DNA of 20,328 nucleotides from DASUXA01 sp036378155 (GTDB lineage Bacteria > Actinomycetota > Actinomycetes > Mycobacteriales > Micromonosporaceae), in assembly GCA_036378155.1 (NCBI GenBank), contig DASUXA010000062.1, forward strand, positions 1 through 20,328, in the 5' to 3' direction. The position numbers and the translations under genes were made by a program. This document shows, one piece after another, positions 1 to 5,617 of this stretch. The notes beneath the pieces are model-generated. The model was given only the letters and a program-made list of their open reading frames with translations. It was not told the DNA's origin and searched no databases. Numbering within the stretch: position 1 is the first letter of the stretch; every line of letters starts with the position of its first letter.

Positions 1-1
1 G

Positions 2-172
2 GAATGGGTGATCGACAAGGCGATCCAGGCGCACGGCGGCGCCGGGGTCAGCCAGGACACCCCGCTCGCCGCGCTGTGGTCGCAGGCGCGCACGCTGCGC
101 CTGGCCGACGGGCCCGACGAGGTACACAAAGCCTCGCTGGCCCGCCGCGAACTGCGCAGGTACGCGGGCTGA
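2..172 (+). CDS. Acyl-CoA dehydrogenase, C-terminal end (partial)
   Basis: Only the last 56 codons are in the window; the gene enters from the left edge. The reading frame EWVIDKAIQAHGGAGVSQDT followed by a RTLRLADGPDEVH stretch is the typical C-terminal helix bundle of acyl-CoA dehydrogenases. The AxQxHGGxGV and DGPDEVH segments lie near the FAD and dimer interface in that family. The enzyme class oxidises acyl-CoA thioesters to trans-2-enoyl-CoA and passes electrons to ETF. The substrate cannot be judged from this fragment; long forms of this subgroup resemble the ACAD10/11 type. It ends with TGA inside a hairpin shared with the convergent acetyltransferase gene. Confidence 0.88.
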   Translation, partial: EWVIDKAIQAHGGAGVSQDTPLAALWSQARTLRLADGPDEVHKASLARRELRRYAG

Positions 173-186
173 CCGGTCGGTCAGCC
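167..186. terminator. Bidirectional hairpin between convergent genes
   Basis: GGCTGACC (167-174), loop GGTC, then GGTCAGCC (179-186) form a perfect 8-bp stem. The stem contains the stop codons of both converging genes (TGA 170-172 on plus; TGA from 181-183 on minus). There is no T-tract, which is common for actinobacterial terminators. That it ends transcription in both directions is inferred from its position and shape. Confidence 0.6.
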
Positions 187-699
187 GAGGGCTCGCCGGT
201 ACCGGACCTCGGACAGCACCGTGTCGTGCCTGACCTCACGCCTGGTCGCGCCGTCCGGGGTCCAACCGGCCGCCTCGTAGAAGCGCCGGGCCCGCTTGTT
301 GCCATCGAGCACCCACAGCGTCGCCTGCCGGTACCCGGCCTCGCCCAGAATGCGCACGCACTCGGCCATCAACTCGCGGCCGACGCCCCGGCTCCACACC
401 CTCGGGTCGAGGTAGATGCCCTGGACCTCGCCGACGATGTCGGGGTCGCCGTCCGGGTCGCGCGACGGACCTAGACCGGCGAAGCCGACCACGGCGTCGC
501 CGTCGACCGCGACCAGCACGCCGCGACGCGGCCACGCCGTCGCGGTAAGGGTCCGCTGCCAGCCTGGCAGCCGCTGCTCGGGGTCGAGCCCGTCGAGCAG
601 GTCCTGTGGCAGCAGGCCCCGGTACGCGGCCTGCCACGACCGGACGTGGACCACGGCGATCGCGTCGGCGTCGGCGAGTCCGGCTGGTCGAACCGTCAT
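181..699 (-). CDS. GNAT family N-acetyltransferase
   Basis: This 172-residue protein has the GNAT fold: an N-terminal VRPAGLADADAIAVVHVRSW segment, a central strand ending in VQGIYLDPRVWSRGVGREL (the acetyl-CoA pyrophosphate loop, Q/RxxGxG/A type), and a C-terminal LWVLDGNKRARRFYEAAGW motif. GNAT enzymes move an acetyl group from acetyl-CoA to an amine. The AYRGLLP segment is frequent in the small RimI-like and antibiotic-acetylating GNATs of actinobacteria, but the substrate is unknown. I chose the ATG at 699 because the residues after it match the usual family start; an in-frame start at 741 would add 14 unlikely residues. It stands alone between the toxin gene and a convergent partner. Confidence 0.85.
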   Translation of the reverse strand: MTVRPAGLADADAIAVVHVRSWQAAYRGLLPQDLLDGLDPEQRLPGWQRTLTATAWPRRGVLVAVDGDAVVGFAGLGPSRDPDGDPDIVGEVQGIYLDPRVWSRGVGRELMAECVRILGEAGYRQATLWVLDGNKRARRFYEAAGWTPDGATRREVRHDTVLSEVRYRRALG

Positions 700-743
700 G
701 CGCCGGAGGCTGCCGTCTCCAGTCGACCCCGAGCAAGCCAATA

Positions 744-1007
744 TCAGCGGTCGTACACCTCACGGCGGTGCGCGATCCGGTAGACGGTGACGCGTCGCTC
801 ACGGTCGTCGACGATGTAGATGATCCGATAGTCGCCGATGCGGATGCGCATCGTCCGGGCGGGCTCGCCGACGAGTGCCTTCGCGCCGAACGGTCGGGGC
901 TCGGTCACCAACTCGACGATCGCCTTGAGCGCGTCAGCGAAGGCGGGCCGAGGAAGCTTGTGAAGTTCGCGGATGGCAGCCGGGTGAAAATCGACTCTCA
1001 TCGTCAT
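744..1007 (-). CDS. RelE/ParE-superfamily toxin
   Basis: An 87-residue protein with the compact RelE fold: an N-terminal strand MRVDFHPAAIREL with helix, then RTMRIRIGDYRIIYIVDD and a C-terminal RRVTVYRIAHRREVYDR. The R-x-G-x-YR-hhY core and the final HRxxVY segment are hallmarks of RelE-type mRNA interferases. Members cleave mRNA on the ribosome and are neutralised by a small antitoxin. The start ATG overlaps the antitoxin stop by four bases (ATGA, 1004-1007), so the pair is translationally coupled with the antitoxin first. An alternative ATG two codons downstream is possible. The basic catalytic-type C-terminus is intact, so the gene looks functional. Confidence 0.88.
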   Translation of the reverse strand: MTMRVDFHPAAIRELHKLPRPAFADALKAIVELVTEPRPFGAKALVGEPARTMRIRIGDYRIIYIVDDRERRVTVYRIAHRREVYDR

Positions 1008-1255
1008 GCGGCGCCCGACTCGCGCAGCACGTCGTCAAGTGGCACGGTCTCCTGCCCGTCCGCCATCCGCTCGCGAACGACCGCCAGGTCCGCCGCGTCG
1101 CGGAGAGCCTCAAGTTCCTGCCACTCGGAGAAGTCCACGATGACCGCCTCCGGGCGACCGTACCGAGTGATGATCGCGGGCTCGTGGGTGCGCTGGACGT
1201 CCAGCACGATCGACCCGAGCTGCTCGCGGGCTTCCTTCAGCGGGAACTCAGCCAT
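1004..1255 (-). CDS. Phd/YefM-family antitoxin
   Basis: An 83-residue protein. Its N-terminal part (MAEFPLKEAREQLGSIVLDV, then PAIITRYGRPEAVIVDFSEWQELE) is the Phd/YefM DNA-binding fold: short strand, helix ending in L-x-x-hh, and the R-x-G-x-x-A-V-hh-D/S-x-x-x-W/Y hallmark. The C-terminal third, rich in acidic residues, should wrap around the RelE-like toxin encoded directly downstream. Such antitoxins also repress their own operon. The ATG at 1255 is chosen because the family match begins exactly there; the frame stays open further upstream (to 1438) and includes the toxin remnant described separately. There is no purine-rich ribosome site before the ATG, which fits leaderless translation. 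Confidence 0.87.
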   Translation of the reverse strand: MAEFPLKEAREQLGSIVLDVQRTHEPAIITRYGRPEAVIVDFSEWQELEALRDAADLAVVRERMADGQETVPLDDVLRESGAA

Positions 1256-1263
1256 GGCAGAAA

Positions 1264-1272
1264 AGTGTACAC
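1264..1272 (-). promoter_or_regulatory. Putative -10 box and palindrome of the antitoxin-toxin operon
   Basis: On the minus strand TACACT (1264-1269) lies eight bases before the antitoxin ATG, the spacing expected for a leaderless transcript. It overlaps the 8-bp palindrome GTGTACAC (1265-1272), a plausible site for autorepression by the antitoxin. No convincing -35 box was seen. The function is inferred from position only. Confidence 0.35.
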
Positions 1273-1324
1273 AGTTTCGCCTCTGAACACCTTGGTCGCA
1301 TCGCCTTGGAAGGGTGAGCGGACA

Positions 1325-1366
1325 CGCGACCCGGTAGACCGCAACGCGTCGCTCATGGTCGCCGAC
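1325..1366 (-). pseudogene. Remnant of a second RelE-like toxin 3' part
   Basis: Read on the minus strand this segment encodes VGDHERRVAVYRVA, matching VDDRERRVTVYRIA of the intact toxin. At DNA level 1326-1366 matches 772-812 at 35 of 41 positions by my hand alignment. The similarity stops at both sides, there is no start codon of its own, and the segment reads in frame into the antitoxin. It is best read as the decayed end of a duplicated or older toxin gene next to the living operon. Confidence 0.65.
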
Positions 1367-1413
1367 CCAACCCAAGGCACGTGTCGATGCGCCCAGGGCG
1401 TTGACGTGGTCCG

Positions 1414-1441
1414 TTGTGAACGCGACCGGTCCGAGCATACT
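1414..1441 (+). promoter_or_regulatory. Candidate promoter of the XRE-ImmA-membrane protein cassette
   Basis: TTGTGA (1414-1419), a 16-bp spacer and CATACT (1436-1441) resemble a housekeeping promoter. Transcription would start near 1448, about 85 bases before the favoured XRE start. The site lies in the 243-bp intergenic region shared with the divergent toxin operon. Confidence 0.35.
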
Positions 1442-1531
1442 GTGACCGATGGGTAGCGAGTCAACGCCATTGAACAGTTAGCAGGTTAACGTAAGCCCAT
1501 GTTGACGGTACTGTGCGCGCCGAAGGAATCC

Positions 1532-1945
1532 ATGCCAGAGCACACCTCGACGATCGCCGACCGGTTGAACCGGCTGTTCACCACGGTGCGCCGACCGGAC
1601 GGCAGCCGGTGGACGGACCGCACCGTCGCCGAGGCTCTGACCAGCGCCGGGTACAAGGTCTCCCACACCCACATCTGGGCGTTGCGCACCGGCGAGGCGA
1701 CCAACCCGCCCATCGGTACGCTACGCGCCCTGGCGGACCTGTTCGGCGTCGCCGTCGCATACTTCGTGGACGACGAAACAGCGGCGCGGATCGATCCGCA
1801 ACTGGAACTCGCCGGACGGCTGCAGGACGCGGGGGTACGCCAGTTGGCGCTGCGCGCCGCCGAGATGACGCCCGAGGCGGTGAACGCGGTACTCGCCATT
1901 CTCGACCAGGTGGCCGCCCTCGAGCGGCACAGCCGAGGCAGGTAG
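1532..1945 (+). CDS. XRE-family helix-turn-helix regulator
   Basis: A 137-residue DNA-binding protein. Residues about 5-75 (STIADRLNRLF, TDRTVAEALTSAGYKVSHTH, GTLRALADLFGV, YFVDD) fit an XRE HTH domain of the variant found in actinobacteria, with recognition around SHTHIWALRTGEATNP. The C-terminal helices (LELAGRLQDAGVRQLALRAAEMTPEAVNAVLAILDQV) probably dimerise. The ATG at 1532 has GAAGGAA just before it; another in-frame ATG at 1499 would add 11 residues. The stop is only two bases from the next start, so it is co-transcribed and likely coupled with the ImmA-like gene. XRE plus ImmA pairs elsewhere (ImmR-ImmA) work as repressor and its inactivating protease; that role here is inference. Confidence 0.85.
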   Translation: MPEHTSTIADRLNRLFTTVRRPDGSRWTDRTVAEALTSAGYKVSHTHIWALRTGEATNPPIGTLRALADLFGVAVAYFVDDETAARIDPQLELAGRLQDAGVRQLALRAAEMTPEAVNAVLAILDQVAALERHSRGR

Positions 1946-1947
1946 CG

Positions 1948-2472
1948 ATGTGGCGTCGTCGCCGCTCGGTCCGGCGTGGACCACGGTCGCAGACCCGCGA
2001 CCGCACCACCGTCGAACTCGGCAAGGTGTACGAACGGTGCGCCCACCTCGTCGACGGGCTCACCCTGCCCCACCCCTTCGACGTGACCGCGTTCGTCACC
2101 GGCATCACCGACCGACCGGTACACCTGCTCCCGGTGAACACCGCCGTGGCGGGCGTGTGCGGGCTGCTCATCCGCACCAGGAACGCCGACTACATCTGTT
2201 ACGAGCAGGGCACCAGCCGGGTACACCGGGACCACATCGTGCTGCACGAGGCGGCGCACCTGCTGATGGGGCACACGTCGCAGGTCGGCGACCTGATGCC
2301 CGAACTGGACCTGACCCGCGTCGGGCAGGTGCTCGGCCGCTCCGGGTACAGCGACCAGCAGGAGCAGGAGGCGGAGATCGTGGCGTCCCTGATCGCGGCG
2401 CGGATCGGCCCGCCGGTACCGGCGCCGCGCGACTCGATCGCCGGGCGGCTGGAAGCATCCCTCGACTCCTGA
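1948..2472 (+). CDS. ImmA/IrrE-type metallopeptidase
   Basis: A 174-residue protein with a zincin motif HEAAH at residues 100-104 and a likely third metal ligand in the downstream acidic helix QQEQEAEIVAS (E141 or E143). The segment DYICYEQGTSRVHRDHIVLHEAAHLLMGH matches the ImmA/IrrE (peptidase M78) family. The N-terminus is strongly basic (WRRRRSVRR). Family members cleave or destabilise HTH repressors; the obvious partner is the XRE protein encoded two bases upstream. The gene is also 14 bases ahead of the membrane protein, so the three form one transcription unit. In actinobacterial genomes such genes are often labelled toxin component, but no toxin activity can be read from the sequence. 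Confidence 0.85.
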   Translation: MWRRRRSVRRGPRSQTRDRTTVELGKVYERCAHLVDGLTLPHPFDVTAFVTGITDRPVHLLPVNTAVAGVCGLLIRTRNADYICYEQGTSRVHRDHIVLHEAAHLLMGHTSQVGDLMPELDLTRVGQVLGRSGYSDQQEQEAEIVASLIAARIGPPVPAPRDSIAGRLEASLDS

Positions 2473-2486
2473 GGGAGACTGCCGGA

Positions 2487-4289
2487 ATGGTCGACTGGAT
2501 CGTGGTCGGAGTGACCGTCGTCGTCTGGGTCGCGTTCGCCATCCGGCTGTGGGCGCTGCTACACCACCCGACACATGGGACACCCGCGATGCGCGCGCTC
2601 GCCACCTCGCTCGGCGCGCTCGGTATGGCGTTCCTGGTGGTGATACCGGAGGTGGAGCAGGCGGTCGACGCCGCCACGACGGCGAACGTGGGACGTGTCT
2701 GCGCGCATTCGCTGGTGCTGGTTTCGGGCGCCGGGATGCAGACGATGCTGCTGCACTGGACGTACCCGCCGGAGCAGGCGACGCCCCGGGCGCGCTGGCG
2801 GCAGATCGCGGTGGTCTGCGTCATCGCTCTCATGTGGTCGTTGCTGCTGCTCACCCCGGCACGCGTCGCCGACCTGGACTGGACCGCCAACCAGGCGCGG
2901 CACCTGCCGGTCGCCGTGTACTGGGTGCTCTGGCCGTCGTACGTCGGCTTGGTCTTCGCCGACATGCTGGTGCTGACCTGGCGGTACGCGCGGATGGTCG
3001 ACCGCCGGGACCTCAAGCTCGGACTGCGACTGGTGTCCGCCGGGGCGGTGTTCGGCGAACTGTACGCCGTGATGCGGGTCGGCTACGCCGCCGCGATGTG
3101 GTTCGGGCTGATCGGGCACGGGCTGCCGGTACCGGTCGCCGAGAAGGTTCCCGGAGTCACCTCCGAGATCTCGTCCGTGCTGGGCATCCTCGGGTTGACC
3201 ATCCCCGTGTGTACCTCGACCAGCCTGCGGGTGTGGCGGGCGGGGTGGCGACTGCGGTCCCGCCGCCTGCTGCGTCCACTGTGGCAGGACGTCACCGAGG
3301 CGATGCCGTCGGTGCTGCTGCCGCAGGTCGACCGCGCCGCGACCGAGCAGGACAGTTGGCGGCTGTACCGGATGGTCATCGAGATCCGGGACGGGTACCT
3401 GAGCCTGCGCCCGTACCTCGATCCGACGGTGACCGAGGCGGCGCTGGCGGAGGGGCGCCGCCACGGGCTGACCGGTCGACGGCTGTCGGCCGCCGCCGAG
3501 GCGGCGACGATCGCGGCGGCGCTGTCCGCCTATCGGGAGGGTCACCCGGTCGCCGAGCCGGGTACCGTCGCGCCGGGCGGGGCGGAACTGTCCGACGAGG
3601 TGGCGTGGCTGACCCGGGTCGCGTCCGCGTACAGCCATTCGCCGGTGGTACGGGCGGCGCTGACCGCGACCGGGCGTCCGCTGCCCGCGAGGCAGCGCAC
3701 GACCACGGTCGGCGACCGGGCGGCGAGACTGCTCACCGAGGTACTGGCACCGGCGGTCGTCGTCGCGGCGCTGCTGGTCGCCGTGGGAGTCCACGCGATC
3801 GACCCGGACTGGGCGGGCGCGCTGTGGGGACTGGGCGGGGCGGTGTTCGCGTCGTTCATCCCGTTCGGCGTGATCGCCTCGGGCGCGCGCGCCGGACGCT
3901 GGACCACCCATCATGTACGCCACCGTGTCCACCGGCTGATCCCGCTGGCGGTCACCGTCGCGTCGGTCGCGCTGGGCGTGGTCGGGCTGCTCGCCGCGCA
4001 CGCGCCGGTCCAACTGGTCGCGATGGTGATCGGCATGTTCGTCGCCCTGGTCGTCGCCACGCTGCTCACCCGCTGGTGGAAGGTGTCGATCCACGCGATG
4101 GTGGTCGCCGGGGCGGCGCTGACCATCGGCGCGATCCACGGGGTCGCGGGACTGGCGACCGGCGTGCTCGCGGTCCTCCTGGTCTCCTGGTCGCGGGTGC
4201 GTCTGGGCGACCACACCCCGGCCCAGGTCGCCGTCGGCGCGCTGCTGGGCGCGCTGGTGACCTCGCTGTTCGTACCGCTGATCGTGTAG
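2487..4289 (+). CDS. DUF6545 (MAB_1171c-like) membrane protein fused to a PAP2-like domain
   Basis: A 600-residue membrane protein. Residues 1-250 hold about seven hydrophobic segments (around 3-25, 37-56, 70-90, 105-123, 143-165, 180-205, 228-245). Residues 250-400 are soluble, with the IRDGYLSLRPYLDP stretch seen in MAB_1171c-type (DUF6545) proteins. Residues 413-600 form a second membrane block that resembles a PAP2 phosphatase: K532-V-S-I-H536 corresponds to the SGH motif and S569-R-x5-H576-TPA-Q580 to the SR-x5-H-x3-D motif. The aspartate position is glutamine and no KX6RP motif is clear, so phosphatase activity is uncertain. As I recall, these parts occur as separate adjacent genes in other actinobacteria. 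It is the last gene of the XRE-ImmA cassette. Its substrate is unknown. Confidence 0.8.
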   Translation: MVDWIVVGVTVVVWVAFAIRLWALLHHPTHGTPAMRALATSLGALGMAFLVVIPEVEQAVDAATTANVGRVCAHSLVLVSGAGMQTMLLHWTYPPEQATPRARWRQIAVVCVIALMWSLLLLTPARVADLDWTANQARHLPVAVYWVLWPSYVGLVFADMLVLTWRYARMVDRRDLKLGLRLVSAGAVFGELYAVMRVGYAAAMWFGLIGHGLPVPVAEKVPGVTSEISSVLGILGLTIPVCTSTSLRVWRAGWRLRSRRLLRPLWQDVTEAMPSVLLPQVDRAATEQDSWRLYRMVIEIRDGYLSLRPYLDPTVTEAALAEGRRHGLTGRRLSAAAEAATIAAALSAYREGHPVAEPGTVAPGGAELSDEVAWLTRVASAYSHSPVVRAALTATGRPLPARQRTTTVGDRAARLLTEVLAPAVVVAALLVAVGVHAIDPDWAGALWGLGGAVFASFIPFGVIASGARAGRWTTHHVRHRVHRLIPLAVTVASVALGVVGLLAAHAPVQLVAMVIGMFVALVVATLLTRWWKVSIHAMVVAGAALTIGAIHGVAGLATGVLAVLLVSWSRVRLGDHTPAQVAVGALLGALVTSLFVPLIV

Positions 4290-4411
4290 CCCGATCGCCG
4301 GCGGGCGCTGTCGCTCCGGCGGGCGCATGTCGTCCGAGGCGTACACCGCTCGTGATGTGCGTACACCTCCAGGGTTGTGCGGTGTCGAGAGCACATGCCG
4401 ACGCGCGCGAG

Positions 4412-4487
4412 GAAGCGTGGCGCGCGGCGGGAAGCGTGCCGCGCGGCGGGAAGCGTGGCGCGCGGCGGGAAGCGCGACGCGCAGCAC
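4412..4487. repeat. Four tandem copies of a 19-bp repeat
   Basis: Units lie at 4412-4430, 4431-4449, 4450-4468 and 4469-4487, with consensus GAAGCGTGGCGCGCGGCGG. Unit 1 and unit 3 are identical, unit 2 differs at one base, and unit 4 is degenerate. The array begins after GCGCGAG and ends two bases before the lacI-type stop codon, in the gap between convergent genes. No function is known; it has the look of a slippage-prone minisatellite. Confidence 0.85.
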
Positions 4488-4489
4488 GC

Positions 4490-5527
4490 TCACGCCGACG
4501 CGCGCACCACCAGGTGCGTGTCGAGCACGACCTCGGACCGGGCGTCCGGGTCGCCGGCGATCCGGGCGAGCAGCAACCGCGCCATCCGGCGACCCATCTC
4601 CTCCACCGGCTGATGCACCGTGGTCAGCGGCGGGTCGGTGTGCCGGGCGACTGTCGAGTCGTCGAAGCCGACCACGGCGACGTCCTGCGGTACCCGCCGA
4701 CCGCGCGACCGGAGCACCCGCAGCGCCCCCGCCGCCATCAGGTCGGACGCGACGAACACCGCGTCGAGGTCGGGCACACGGTCCAGCAGGGTACCCATCG
4801 CCCGCGCGCCGCTCTCCTCGCCGAAGTCGCCGGCGACGACCAGCCGGTCGTCGCCGGGCAGGTTCGCGGCGCGCAACGCCTCGCGGTACCCGGTGAGCCG
4901 GTCCACACCCGCCCGCATGTCCAGCGGTCCGGCGATGGTCGCGATGGTCCGGCGACCGAGGGCAGCCAGGTGGCTGACCGCGAGCCGGGCGCCGCCGACG
5001 TTGTCCACGTCCACGAAGCTCGCCGACCCGGCGGCGTTCGAGGCGAGGGGGCGACCGCCCAGTACCGTCGGCAGCCCGCGCTCGGCGAGCAGGTCGGGCA
5101 GGGTGTCCCCGCCGTGTCCGGACAGCAGCAGCACCCCGTCGACGTGTTGGCCGGTCAGGTGGTGTTCGACCCGCCGACGCTCCGCCGTCGACGACGCCAT
5201 CGCCAGCCACAGGTGCAGCGGGCTCTCGTTGAGTACGGCGCTGATCCCGCGCACGATCCCGGCGAAGAACGGCTCGCCGAAGACCCGGTCGTCCGGTTCG
5301 GACACGACCAGCGCGACGGCGTCGGTCCGCTGCGTCACCAGAGCGCGCGCCGCCCGGTTCGGCACGTAGCCCAACTCGGCGATCGCCTTCTCCACCGCCG
5401 CCCGCGCTTCCGCGCTGACTTGGGGAGATCCGTTGACGACGCGGGACACCGTGCCCCTGCCGACCCCGGCGCGCGCCGCCACCTCGTCCAACGTCGGGCG
5501 CCCGGACGAGCGGCGATGGCTGGTCAC
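4490..5527 (-). CDS. LacI-family repressor, CebR-like
   Basis: A 345-residue regulator. The N-terminal HTH (GRPTLDEVAARAGVGRGTVS, RVVNGSPQVS, with hinge helix GYVPNRAARALVTQRT) is the LacI type. The rest is a periplasmic-binding-like sugar domain (VALVVSEPDDRVFGEPFF, VDGVLLLSGHG, FDDSTVARHTDPPLTTVHQP). The HTH and the FDDS-ARHxDPPLTTV segments resemble actinobacterial CebR proteins that sense cello-oligosaccharides. I prefer the GTG at 5527; a GTG at 5560 is in frame but lies beside the likely -10 box. A CebR-type operator lies about 60 bases upstream, suggesting autoregulation. No sugar transporter or glycosidase is nearby, so its targets must be elsewhere. Confidence 0.88.
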   Translation of the reverse strand: MTSHRRSSGRPTLDEVAARAGVGRGTVSRVVNGSPQVSAEARAAVEKAIAELGYVPNRAARALVTQRTDAVALVVSEPDDRVFGEPFFAGIVRGISAVLNESPLHLWLAMASSTAERRRVEHHLTGQHVDGVLLLSGHGGDTLPDLLAERGLPTVLGGRPLASNAAGSASFVDVDNVGGARLAVSHLAALGRRTIATIAGPLDMRAGVDRLTGYREALRAANLPGDDRLVVAGDFGEESGARAMGTLLDRVPDLDAVFVASDLMAAGALRVLRSRGRRVPQDVAVVGFDDSTVARHTDPPLTTVHQPVEEMGRRMARLLLARIAGDPDARSEVVLDTHLVVRASA

Positions 5528-5560
5528 GGCGAGGTCCCGGCGGGCAGGGTCACGCCGCAC

Positions 5561-5566
5561 ACCCTA
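5561..5566 (-). promoter_or_regulatory. Candidate -10 box of the lacI-type gene
   Basis: TAGGGT on the minus strand lies about 20 bases downstream of the operator and would start transcription near 5553. This would place the favoured GTG start (5527) inside the transcript and the GTG at 5560 outside it. Confidence 0.3.
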
Positions 5567-5585
5567 CCCGTCCGAGACGACTGTT

Positions 5586-5599
5586 CGGGAGCGCTCCCA
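5586..5599. promoter_or_regulatory. CebR-type LacI operator
   Basis: CGGGAGCGCTCCCA contains the perfect palindrome GGGAGCGCTCCC. It differs at one base from TGGGAGCGCTCCCA, the known CebR binding site in Streptomyces. It sits just upstream of the lacI-type gene, overlapping its presumed -35 region, and is expected to bind that gene's product. Confidence 0.75.
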
Positions 5600-5617
5600 G
5601 CCAGCCCGAGGCAGGGG

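Noticed and set aside
1499..1531. Upstream ATG of the XRE gene
   Set aside because: The extra residues MLTVLCAPKES do not look like the start of an HTH protein, and the ATG at 1532 has a better ribosome site; it remains possible.
4412..4487. CRISPR array
   Set aside because: The 19-bp units abut directly with no spacers, and there are no cas genes.
2559..5210. Very long minus-strand open frame (883 codons) and similar long frames opposite other genes
   Set aside because: It runs antisense to the DUF6545 membrane gene and into the lacI-type gene, has low-complexity Arg/Gly/Pro-rich content and no domain; long shadow frames are expected at this GC content.
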